A stretch of DNA of 12,693 nt, taken from NCBI GenBank assembly GCA_038231495.1, contig JBBRLG010000176.1:1-12693 (forward strand), read 5' to 3'. A model generated the notes under the pieces. That model saw only the letters and a program-made list of their open reading frames with translations. It searched no databases and was not told the DNA's origin. Positions 1 through 6,602 of the stretch are shown here, piece by piece (the stretch's first letter is position 1; each line of letters begins with the position of its first letter). The DNA comes from JBBRLG01 sp038231495. Its GTDB lineage: Bacteria > Planctomycetota > Planctomycetia > Gemmatales > Gemmataceae. A program made the position numbers and the translations under genes.

Positions 1-68
1 CTCGGGGCGCTTACGCGACCCCGCTCGCCGGTGTCTTTTTCTATGCCGGACTCAGTAAACGTGGCCGA

Positions 69-97
69 TTGCATCCCCTTTCGCGATGTCGTATCAT
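69..97 (+). promoter_or_regulatory. candidate sigma70-type promoter for the PSD1 operon
   Basis: TTGCAT at 69-74 and TATCAT at 92-97 are separated by exactly 17 bp. The -10 box matches five of six consensus positions and the -35 box matches the first three. Transcription would begin near 104, leaving a leader of about 80 nt before the chosen start at 187. This is the only convincing pair I see upstream of the gene. It has no experimental support, and consensus promoters are weak guides in GC-rich planctomycetes. Confidence 0.4.
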
Positions 98-186
98 AAC
101 GCTACCGCCTTGTGACTCGCCGCCCACGCCGGGCTTCGCGTCCAACCCGCACCTTGCACCCGTTTCAGCCGTCGGAGGACACCCGC

Positions 187-3100
187 ATGGTTCTCTCCCC
201 CCGAACCTTGCTTTGGTTCGCTGTCATCCTTGCGTGTCCCGCTGTCGCCGCCGCCGCGGACAAGCAAGGCGCCGTCGATTACCAGCGCGACGTGTTGCCG
301 CTCCTGAAAGCGAATTGCTACAAGTGCCACGACGCCAAGAAAAAAGAGTCGGCCTACCAAATCGACGCGCGCTCGACCGCCCTGCGCGGCGGCGAATCGG
401 GCAAGCCGGCCATCGTCCCCGGCGATAGCGGCAAGAGTGAACTCATTCGCCGCCTCAACCTGGCCGAAGGCGTCGAGGCCATGCCGCCCGGCAAGGAGCG
501 GCTCCTCCCAGAACAAATCAAGTTACTGCGCACCTGGATCGATGCCGGGGCACCGTGGCCCGATACCTTGGCCAACGAGAAGAAGGGCGGCCACTGGGCC
601 TTCCGCCCGCCGCAGCGCCCGGAGTTGCCCAAGGTCAAGAACGCGGCGTGGGTCCGCAACCCCATCGACCGTTTCATCCTCGTCCGGCTGGAAAAAGAGG
701 GATTGGCACCGACCGCCGAGGCCGACCGCGTGACACTCCTGCGCCGGCTGTCGCTGGACCTGATCGGGCTGCCGCCCACCGTCAAGGAGGTGGACGACTT
801 CCTGGCCGACAAGGGCGACCAGGCGTATGAGAAGGCGGTCGATCGTTTGTTGGCCAGTCCGCACTACGGCGAGCGCTGGGGCCGGCTGTGGCTCGACGCC
901 GCCCGCTACGCCGACAGCGACGGCTTCGAGAAGGACAAGCCGCGCTCCGTCTGGGCCTACCGCGATTGGGTGATTAACGCCTATAATCGCGACCTGCCTT
1001 ACGACCAATTCATCGTCGCGCAGCTTGCCGGCGACCTGTTGCCCGACGCCACGCAAGACCAGGTCGCGGCGACGGGCTACCTGCGCAACTCGATGATTAA
1101 CGAGGAAGGCGGCATCGACCCGGAGCAGTTCCGCATGGAGGCGATGTTCGACCGCATGGACGCCGTCGGCAAGGGCGTCCTCGGCCTGACCATTCAGTGT
1201 GCCCAGTGCCACACCCACAAGTTCGACCCGCTGACACAGAACGAATATTACAAGATGTTCGCCTTCCTCAACGATTGCCACGAGGCCAGCGCCGCCGTCT
1301 ACACACCCGACGAGCAGATGAAGCGGGCGGACCTTTTCCGGCAAATCCGCGAGATCGAGGCCGGCCTGAAGCACCGCGAGCCGAAATGGGCCGACCAGAT
1401 GCGGGCCTGGGAACGCCAGGTGAAGGACGATCAGCCCGACTGGAAGCTCGTCCGCCCGCAACTCGACGCCAGCGGCGACGAGAAGTACACGCTGCAACCC
1501 GATGGCTCCGTTACCGCGGCCGGCTACGCGCCGACGAAGCACGCGCCGGAGTTCACGGGCAAGACCGATTTGAACAAGATCACGGCCGTGCGCCTGGAAG
1601 TCCTCAACGACCCGAACCTGCCGTTGAGCGGGCCGGGCCGGTCGCTCAAGGGACTGTTCGCGTTGACCGAATTCAAGGTGTTCGTCGCACCGGCCGACAA
1701 ACCCGGCGAGCGCCGCGAGATGAAAATCATCCGGGCCACCGCGGACGTGAACCCAGTGGTCAAGGAACTGGACGCGATCCACGACGACCGCAGCAAGCGC
1801 CGCCGGTTGACGGGTCCGATCGAGTACGCCATCGACGGCAAGGACGAGACGGCCTGGTGCGTCGAGGTTGGTCCCGGCCGCAACAACGTGCCGCGCAAGG
1901 CGGTCTTCGTTTTCGAGGAGCCAGCCACGTTTCCCAAGGGCGCGGTGGTGACGTGCAAGGTGACGATGAACCACGGCGGCTGGAACAGCGACGACAACCA
2001 GAACAACAACCTCGGCCGCTTCCGTTTCGCCGTGACCGACGAGCCGAACCCGGTCGCGGACCCGCTGCCGGCCAACGTGCGGGCGCTCCTCGCGATCCCC
2101 GCAGACAAACGGACGCCGGCGCAAACCGACGCCGTCTTCGCCTACTGGCGGACGACGTTGCCGGAGTGGAAGGACGCGAACGCGAAGATTGAGGAGTTGT
2201 GGAAACAGCACCCGGAGGGCGCGGCGCAACTCGTCTTGCAAGCGCGCGACCAGCACCGTGAGACGCACGTCCTGAAGCGCGGCGACTTCCTCAAGCCGGG
2301 GGCAGCGGTCGCGCCGGGAGTGCCGGCGTTTTTGCACCCGCTGCCGAAGGACGAGCCACCGACGCGCCTGACGTTTGCGAAATGGCTGGCCGACCGCAAT
2401 TCGCCGACGACGGCGCGCGTGCTGGTCAACCGCGTTTGGCAGGCGTATTTCGGCATCGGGATCGTGGCAACTTCGGAAGACTTCGGCACCCAGGCCGACG
2501 CGCCGTCGCACCCGGAACTGCTCGACTGGCTCGCGGTCGAATTCATGGAACGCGGCTGGAGTCGCAAGGAACTGCACAAGCTGATCGTCACGTCGGCGGC
2601 GTACCGGCAAGCGTCGAAGGTGACGCCGGAGTTGCTGGAACGCGACCCGCAAAACCGGCTGCTGGCGCGCGGCCCGCGCTTCCGCGCCGACGCCGAGGTG
2701 GTGCGCGACGTGGCCCTGGCGGCGAGCGGCCTGCTCAATGACAAGGTGGGCGGGCCGAGCGTTTTCCCGCCGCTGCCGGGCTTCATGCTGTTGCCGCCGG
2801 TGAGCTACGGCCCCAAGACGTGGAAGGAATCGACTGGTCCCGACCGCTACCGGCGCGCGCTCTACACTTTCCGCTATCGGTCGCTGCCCTACCCGGCGCT
2901 GCAAGCGTTCGATGCGCCCAACGGCGACTTCGCCTGCGTCCGCCGCAGCCGTTCCAACACGCCATTGCAAGCGCTGACGACGCTGAACGAGCCGGTGTTC
3001 ATGGAGTGTGCCCAAGCTCTCGGTTTGAAGGCGCTGACCGACGGCGGGCCAAGCGACGCGGACCGGTTGGCGTTTGCCTTTCGCCGCTGTGTGTCGCGCG

Positions 3101-3315
3101 CGCCGAGTACCGACGAATCGGCGGAGTTGTTGGCACTATTGAAGAAGCAGAAGGAGCGTTTTGCGAAGCCGGGCGCGAAGCCAATGGACGTGGCGGCAGC
3201 GGACCCGAAGAACCCGCCCAAGTTGCCCGACGGCGCGACGGCCAGCGACCTCGCCGCGTGGACCATCGTGGCGCGCGTCCTGCTGAACCTGGATGAGACA
3301 CTGACGAAGGAATAA
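187..3315 (+). CDS. PSD1 protein: planctomycete cytochrome C (PSCyt1) + DUF1549 + DUF1553
   Basis: This encodes an exported protein of 1042 residues from the large planctomycete PSCyt1/DUF1549/DUF1553 family, whose exact reaction is not established. The open frame extends upstream to 112. ATG 187 is chosen because GGAGGA (174-179) precedes it by 7 nt and a signal peptide follows directly: hydrophobic residues about 8-24 ending in a run of alanines. The PSCyt1 domain spans about 25-125 with a haem-type motif C44-Y-K-C47-H48 and the family pattern MPPGK. DUF1549 spans about 155-390 and contains a second CxxCH, C338-A-Q-C341-H342, typical of that domain. Residues about 430-660 form a beta-rich insert resembling a galactose-binding (F5/8C-like) fold, which is my inference. 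DUF1553 covers about 725-1035 and includes GPSVFPPLPGF. It is the first gene of a run with DUF1080 and DUF1501 genes. Both CxxCH motifs suggest covalent haem or metal binding, but this is unproven. Confidence 0.93.
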   Translation: MVLSPRTLLWFAVILACPAVAAAADKQGAVDYQRDVLPLLKANCYKCHDAKKKESAYQIDARSTALRGGESGKPAIVPGDSGKSELIRRLNLAEGVEAMPPGKERLLPEQIKLLRTWIDAGAPWPDTLANEKKGGHWAFRPPQRPELPKVKNAAWVRNPIDRFILVRLEKEGLAPTAEADRVTLLRRLSLDLIGLPPTVKEVDDFLADKGDQAYEKAVDRLLASPHYGERWGRLWLDAARYADSDGFEKDKPRSVWAYRDWVINAYNRDLPYDQFIVAQLAGDLLPDATQDQVAATGYLRNSMINEEGGIDPEQFRMEAMFDRMDAVGKGVLGLTIQCAQCHTHKFDPLTQNEYYKMFAFLNDCHEASAAVYTPDEQMKRADLFRQIREIEAGLKHREPKWADQMRAWERQVKDDQPDWKLVRPQLDASGDEKYTLQPDGSVTAAGYAPTKHAPEFTGKTDLNKITAVRLEVLNDPNLPLSGPGRSLKGLFALTEFKVFVAPADKPGERREMKIIRATADVNPVVKELDAIHDDRSKRRRLTGPIEYAIDGKDETAWCVEVGPGRNNVPRKAVFVFEEPATFPKGAVVTCKVTMNHGGWNSDDNQNNNLGRFRFAVTDEPNPVADPLPANVRALLAIPADKRTPAQTDAVFAYWRTTLPEWKDANAKIEELWKQHPEGAAQLVLQARDQHRETHVLKRGDFLKPGAAVAPGVPAFLHPLPKDEPPTRLTFAKWLADRNSPTTARVLVNRVWQAYFGIGIVATSEDFGTQADAPSHPELLDWLAVEFMERGWSRKELHKLIVTSAAYRQASKVTPELLERDPQNRLLARGPRFRADAEVVRDVALAASGLLNDKVGGPSVFPPLPGFMLLPPVSYGPKTWKESTGPDRYRRALYTFRYRSLPYPALQAFDAPNGDFACVRRSRSNTPLQALTTLNEPVFMECAQALGLKALTDGGPSDADRLAFAFRRCVSRAPSTDESAELLALLKKQKERFAKPGAKPMDVAAADPKNPPKLPDGATASDLAAWTIVARVLLNLDETLTKE

Positions 3316-3319
3316 CCGA

Positions 3320-3359
3320 TTTGCCGCTTGCGGCTGAGCGCTCAGCCGCAAGCGGCAAA
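3320..3359. repeat. perfect 40-bp palindrome between PSD1 and DUF1080 genes
   Basis: The 20 bases at 3320-3339 are the exact reverse complement of 3340-3359, with no spacer; the centre is AGCGCT. Each arm contains one copy of the core GCCGCTTGCGGC (3323-3334 and, inverted, 3345-3356). The core recurs around this operon and near bamA. It starts 4 bp after the PSD1 stop and ends 16 bp before the DUF1080 start. As RNA it would form a strong hairpin without a U-tract, so 3'-end protection or partial attenuation is more likely than simple termination. As DNA it is a cruciform candidate or a REP-like element. Confidence 0.9.
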
Positions 3360-3375
3360 ATACAAGGACCCCATC

Positions 3376-4596
3376 ATGAAATTTCTCGGTGGTTTCGCCG
3401 CCCTGCTGCTCGCCCTCGTCGCCGCGCTACCGGCGCTGACCGACGACAAGAAGGCCGACGACGGCTTCGTGCCGATGTTCAACGGCAAAGACCTTACCGG
3501 CTGGGTCAACGTCAACGGTGCCCCCGGCACCTTCTTCGCGAAGGACAACGAAGTCATCACGACCGGCAAGCCGACCGGCTACCTGCGCACCGAGAAGCAG
3601 TACGAGAACTTCATCGCGGAATTCGACTGGAAGCACATTCCGCCCAAGCCCGGCGAGGTCGGCAACAGCGGCTTCTTCGTCTGGGCCGATCCGATCCCGG
3701 CCGTCGGCACCGGCTACACGCGCGGCATCGAGGTCCAGGTGCTCGTCAACCTCACCTATAAAAACAAGAAGGGCGACATCACGGCCACCAGTCAGGGCGA
3801 TTTGTTCAGCATCTGGGGCGCGAAGTGCGTCCCCGACCGGCCGCATCCGGACGGCTGGGACCGTTGCCTACCGTCCGAGAACCACTGCAAGGGCGAAAAC
3901 GAGTGGAACCACTACCGCGTCGAGGCGAACGACGGCGTCCTCAAGCTCGCGGTCAACGGCCACGTCGTTTCCGGCGTCAGCAAGTGCAACCCACGCAAGG
4001 GCTACCTCGCCCTGGAATCCGAAGGTTCGGAGTGCCGCTTCAAGAACCTCAAGATCAAGGATTTGCCGAGTACCAACCCAAAGAAGGAGGAGATTGCGGA
4101 CGAGGCGAAGGGACACAAGAACCTTTATACCGGGTTGGATTTGTCGGGCTGGAAAGCGGACGACGAGGCGAAGAAGCACTGGTTGCCACAGGATACGGTG
4201 CTGCATTACGACGGCAAGGGCGCGGAACTGCGCACCGAAAAGGAATACGGCGACGCGGAGTTTGTCGTGGACTTGCGGTTCCCGGCGAAGAAAGACGCAC
4301 CCTGCGTCTTTGGAATCCGCGGCCAGAAGGACGTGACGTTGACCCTCACGCCTGCCGGCAAGGCCACCCTTAAAGGGGTTGGAGTCACCGTCTCGCGAAC
4401 TTCCGATGACATGAAGCCCGCCGGCCAGTGGAATCGCGTGCGCCTCACCCTGAGAGGGGCTGAAATCGAGGTGGAGGTCAACGGTAAGTTCGCCTTTTCG
4501 GGCGCACCGACGGATTTGCCGGCAAAGGGAGCGCTGCTCTTAATCCCGGACGGCGAGATGGACTTCGCTAACCTGTTCGTGCGCGCGTTGAAGTGA
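3376..4596 (+). CDS. exported protein with two DUF1080 (3-keto-disaccharide hydrolase-like) domains
   Basis: This encodes a 406-residue protein. ATG 3376 is preceded by AAGGA (3364-3368) at 7 nt and begins a signal peptide (MKFLGGFAALLLALVAALPA). The upstream extension of the frame reads through the palindrome and is rejected. A first DUF1080 domain covers about 28-230. It has the usual opening pattern MFNGKDLTGW, then GNSGFFVWADP, GIEVQV and EWNHYRVEANDG; it is concanavalin-like in fold. A shorter, more diverged copy covers about 246-406, starting NLYTGLDLSGW. Some family members hydrolyse 3-keto-glycosides, and others are only sugar-binding modules. The second copy lacks the GxxSGFF and GIEVQ blocks, so it probably serves binding or structure. 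It lies between PSD1 and DUF1501 genes, which suggests a shared periplasmic or surface role in sugar use. Confidence 0.9.
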   Translation: MKFLGGFAALLLALVAALPALTDDKKADDGFVPMFNGKDLTGWVNVNGAPGTFFAKDNEVITTGKPTGYLRTEKQYENFIAEFDWKHIPPKPGEVGNSGFFVWADPIPAVGTGYTRGIEVQVLVNLTYKNKKGDITATSQGDLFSIWGAKCVPDRPHPDGWDRCLPSENHCKGENEWNHYRVEANDGVLKLAVNGHVVSGVSKCNPRKGYLALESEGSECRFKNLKIKDLPSTNPKKEEIADEAKGHKNLYTGLDLSGWKADDEAKKHWLPQDTVLHYDGKGAELRTEKEYGDAEFVVDLRFPAKKDAPCVFGIRGQKDVTLTLTPAGKATLKGVGVTVSRTSDDMKPAGQWNRVRLTLRGAEIEVEVNGKFAFSGAPTDLPAKGALLLIPDGEMDFANLFVRALK

Positions 4597-4605
4597 AGGG
4601 TATTG

Positions 4606-4647
4606 CCGCTTGCGGCGTTGCGGTTTTCCCCGCAACGCCGCAAGCGG
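4606..4647. repeat. 18-bp stem-loop carrying the GCCGCTTGCGGC repeat core
   Basis: CCGCTTGCGGCGTTGCGG (4606-4623) pairs perfectly with 4630-4647 around a six-base loop, TTTTCC. The left arm holds the same GCCGCTTGCGGC core (4605-4616) as the 40-bp palindrome before the DUF1080 gene. That gene is therefore bracketed by related inverted repeats. The stem begins 9 bp after the DUF1080 stop and ends about 17 bp before the next start. It may lower read-through or mark an RNA processing site. It lacks a T-tract, so I do not call it a terminator. Confidence 0.85.
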
Positions 4648-4664
4648 GGAGCAGGGGACGATTA

Positions 4665-4967
4665 ATGTTGGAGGTTCAACCGGAAATCCTGACCGACCTT
4701 CGAGAAATGGCCAGTCGGGGGATCGCGCCGTCGCAAATGTTGCGCGAACTACTCCTCCTGGCCGCTCCCGAGGAGCCCCGAAGCGTGGTCTTGTCCTGGT
4801 ATTTGATGAACGCCTTTGGCCTTGAACTGCATCAAACAAACGCGATTTTTGGCTGGACCGAGGTAGGCAGCGGGGAACTGGACGACGCCCAGTTAGACTA
4901 TTTCCTTGGCCGGCATATTCAGGCCGCAGCTCCCCAGTGGATGACTTTCCAAGCGGCTCCCTCCTAA
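4665..4967 (+). CDS. small uncharacterised protein inside the DUF1080-DUF1501 operon
   Basis: This is a 100-residue protein that I do not recognise. ATG 4665 follows AGGGGA (4652-4657) at a suitable distance. The longer frame from 4593 would translate the upstream hairpin and is rejected. The sequence looks soluble and mostly alpha-helical. It has an amphipathic N-terminal part (MLEVQPEILTDLREMASRG), a leucine-rich helix near 24-37, a WYLMNAFG segment near 45 and the aromatic C-terminal stretch DYFLGRHIQ. It has no signal peptide or membrane segment, although both flanking genes encode exported proteins. It ends 13 bp before the DUF1501 start and appears co-transcribed. Codon use seems less GC-biased than in its neighbours by eye, which would fit a later arrival. 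It could be a cytosolic accessory or an unrelated passenger. Confidence 0.72.
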   Translation: MLEVQPEILTDLREMASRGIAPSQMLRELLLLAAPEEPRSVVLSWYLMNAFGLELHQTNAIFGWTEVGSGELDDAQLDYFLGRHIQAAAPQWMTFQAAPS

Positions 4968-4980
4968 TGACGAGGACGTA

Positions 4981-6420
4981 ATGAACTGCCAAACTTCCCT
5001 CCACCGCGGCTACGACCCAAAACTACTGGCCCGCCGCTGGTTTTTGCAACAGTGCGGCGTCGGTCTCGGCTCGCTCGCGCTGGCCGACCTGTTCGCCAGC
5101 GACGGGATTGCAAAGCCGCAAGCGGCACTGGACGACCCGCTTGCGCCGAAGCTGCCGCACCACCCGGCCAAGGCCAAGCGCGTCATCTACCTCTTCATGG
5201 CCGGCGCGCCCAGCCAGCCGGAACTGTTCGATTACAAGCCGGAACTCGCCCGACTCGACGGCACTCTGCCGCCGCCGGAACTGCTCAAGGGCTATCGCGC
5301 CGCCTTCATCAACCCCAACTCGAAGTTGCTCGGCCCGCGCTTCAAGTTCGCCAAACACGGCAAGAACGGCACCGAACTTTCGGAACTGTTGCCGCTCCTG
5401 GCCACCGTCGCCGACGACATCACCGTCGTGCGCTCGATGGTTACGGACGCCTTCAACCACGCGCCGGCCCAGATCATGATGAACACGGGTTCGACGCAGT
5501 TCGGCCGGCCGAGCCTGGGGGCGTGGACCTGCTACGGCCTCGGCAGCGAGTCGCGCGACCTGCCGGGTTTTGTCGTCTTTAGCAGCGGCGCCAAGGGGCC
5601 GAGCGGCGGCAACAGCAACTGGGGCAACGGCTTCCTGCCCACCGCCTACCAGGGCGTGCAGTTCCGCAGCGGCGGCGACCCGGTGCTGTACCTCTCCAAC
5701 CCGCAGGGCGTGGACGACGAGGTACAGCGCGATTCGCTCGCATCGTTGCGGAAGTTGAACAAGATGCGGTTCGACGCTGTGGGCGACCCGGAGATCGCGA
5801 CGCGCATCAACTCGTACGAAATGGCGTTCCGCATGCAAGCCAGTGCGCCGGAGGTCATGGACCTGGCGCGCGAGCCGAAACACATCCTGGAGATGTACGG
5901 GGCCGAGCCGGGCAAGGCGTCGTTCGCCAACAACTGCTTGCTGGCCCGGCGGCTGGTCGAGCGCGGCGTGCGCTTCGTACAACTCTTCCACGAATCGTGG
6001 GACCAGCACAGCAATCTGAAAAATGACCTCAAGAAAAACTGTCTCAACACTGACAAGCCGAGTGCCGCGCTCGTCAAGGACTTGAAGCGTCTGGGGTTGC
6101 TCGATGACACGCTCGTGATTTGGGGCGGCGAGTTCGGCCGGACGCCGATGGTGCAGGGCGGCGACGACGGCCGCGACCACCACCCCAACGCCTTTTCGGT
6201 GTGGCTGGCCGGCGGCGGCGTCAAGCCGGGCCTGACGCTCGGCAGCACCGACGAACTGGGCTTCAACGCCGCCGAGGACCGCGTCCACGTCCACGACCTG
6301 AACGCGACGCTTTTGCACTTGTTGGGCTTCGACCACACCAAGCTGACGTACAAGTTCCAGGGCCGGCAGTTCCGCCTCACGGACGTGCATGGGCAAGTCG
6401 TGGAGAAATTGCTCGCGTGA
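4981..6420 (+). CDS. DUF1501 family protein with twin-arginine signal
   Basis: This encodes a 479-residue member of the DUF1501 family, which belongs to the alkaline phosphatase/sulfatase-like superfamily and is abundant in planctomycetes. It is usually encoded beside a PSD1 gene, as here. Residues 16-36 hold a Tat-like leader: R18-R19-W-F-L followed by a glycine/leucine-rich stretch, which predicts export of a folded protein. Family blocks include the early VIYLFMAGAPSQPELFDYKP, then GGEFGRTPM and the C-terminal G397-R-D-H-H-P-N-A-F-S-V-W followed by LAGGGVKPG and TDELG. GAGGA lies 4 nt before ATG 4981, a slightly short spacing. The linker after the leader (5110-5126) is a 17-bp copy of a repeat also found in two intergenic sites. 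Its substrate is unknown. A sulfatase or phosphatase role is only suggested by the fold. Confidence 0.92.
   Translation: MNCQTSLHRGYDPKLLARRWFLQQCGVGLGSLALADLFASDGIAKPQAALDDPLAPKLPHHPAKAKRVIYLFMAGAPSQPELFDYKPELARLDGTLPPPELLKGYRAAFINPNSKLLGPRFKFAKHGKNGTELSELLPLLATVADDITVVRSMVTDAFNHAPAQIMMNTGSTQFGRPSLGAWTCYGLGSESRDLPGFVVFSSGAKGPSGGNSNWGNGFLPTAYQGVQFRSGGDPVLYLSNPQGVDDEVQRDSLASLRKLNKMRFDAVGDPEIATRINSYEMAFRMQASAPEVMDLAREPKHILEMYGAEPGKASFANNCLLARRLVERGVRFVQLFHESWDQHSNLKNDLKKNCLNTDKPSAALVKDLKRLGLLDDTLVIWGGEFGRTPMVQGGDDGRDHHPNAFSVWLAGGGVKPGLTLGSTDELGFNAAEDRVHVHDLNATLLHLLGFDHTKLTYKFQGRQFRLTDVHGQVVEKLLA
5110..5126 (+). repeat. 17-bp GCAAAGCCGCAAGCGGC repeat inside the DUF1501 coding region
   Basis: GCAAAGCCGCAAGCGGC occurs here within codons for the linker AKPQAA, in the same form at 6578-6594, and inverted at 9126-9142. 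Its palindromic part is the core found in the two operon hairpins. A coding copy of a short intergenic-type repeat is unusual. It falls between the Tat leader and the mature domain, where sequence is poorly constrained. Confidence 0.75.
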
Positions 6421-6437
6421 TGGACCGTTGACTCGCA

Positions 6438-6572
6438 GTAACCGTTCACCGGCAACTTCTCCCCCCCTTACGAAGGGGGGGTAGGGGGGGTTAAGAACGA
6501 TTGCAGTACGCGGGCATCGCGCTATTTCCACCCCCCCTACCCCCCCTTCGTAAGGGGGGAGTGAACGGTTAC
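6438..6572. mobile_element. 135-bp MITE with 12-bp TIRs and 8-bp target-site duplication
   Basis: GTAACCGTTCAC at 6438-6449 is repeated as its exact inverse at 6561-6572. Both ends are abutted by the direct repeat GACTCGCA (6430-6437 and 6573-6580), which stops exactly at the element ends. That is the signature of transposition with an 8-bp target duplication. Inside, the arms continue as inverted repeats: a C7 tract, TTACGAA, then G7-TA-G7. The left arm has 11 extra bases (CGGCAACTTCT) after the TIR. It has no coding capacity. Ends starting GTAA plus 8-bp duplications match what is known of the IS66 family, so mobilisation by such a transposase is my inference. It lies between the convergent DUF1501 and bamA stops, where its long hairpin could end transcription from both sides. 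Confidence 0.88.
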
Positions 6573-6577
6573 GACTC

Positions 6578-6594
6578 GCAAAGCCGCAAGCGGC
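6578..6594 (+). repeat. 17-bp GCAAAGCCGCAAGCGGC repeat at the MITE insertion edge
   Basis: This copy is identical to the one at 5110-5126. Its first three bases are the last three of the right-hand target duplication GACTCGCA, so the MITE landed at the edge of this repeat. It ends 8 bp before the bamA stop codon. Confidence 0.75.
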
Positions 6595-6602
6595 ACTTGG
6601 CA

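Noticed and set aside
1..102. Open frame 1 ending in TAA at 100-102 as the tail of an upstream gene
   Set aside because: Only 33 codons are visible with no recognisable family signature, so I cannot tell a gene end from chance.
523..3015. Long minus-strand open frame (830 codons) opposite the PSD1 gene
   Set aside because: It is arginine- and valine-rich antisense translation of a GC-rich gene with no recognisable domain, while the plus strand encodes a clear family member.
3328..3375. Upstream extension of the DUF1080 gene through the palindrome
   Set aside because: A signal peptide and ribosome binding site support ATG 3376. The extension only translates the repeat.
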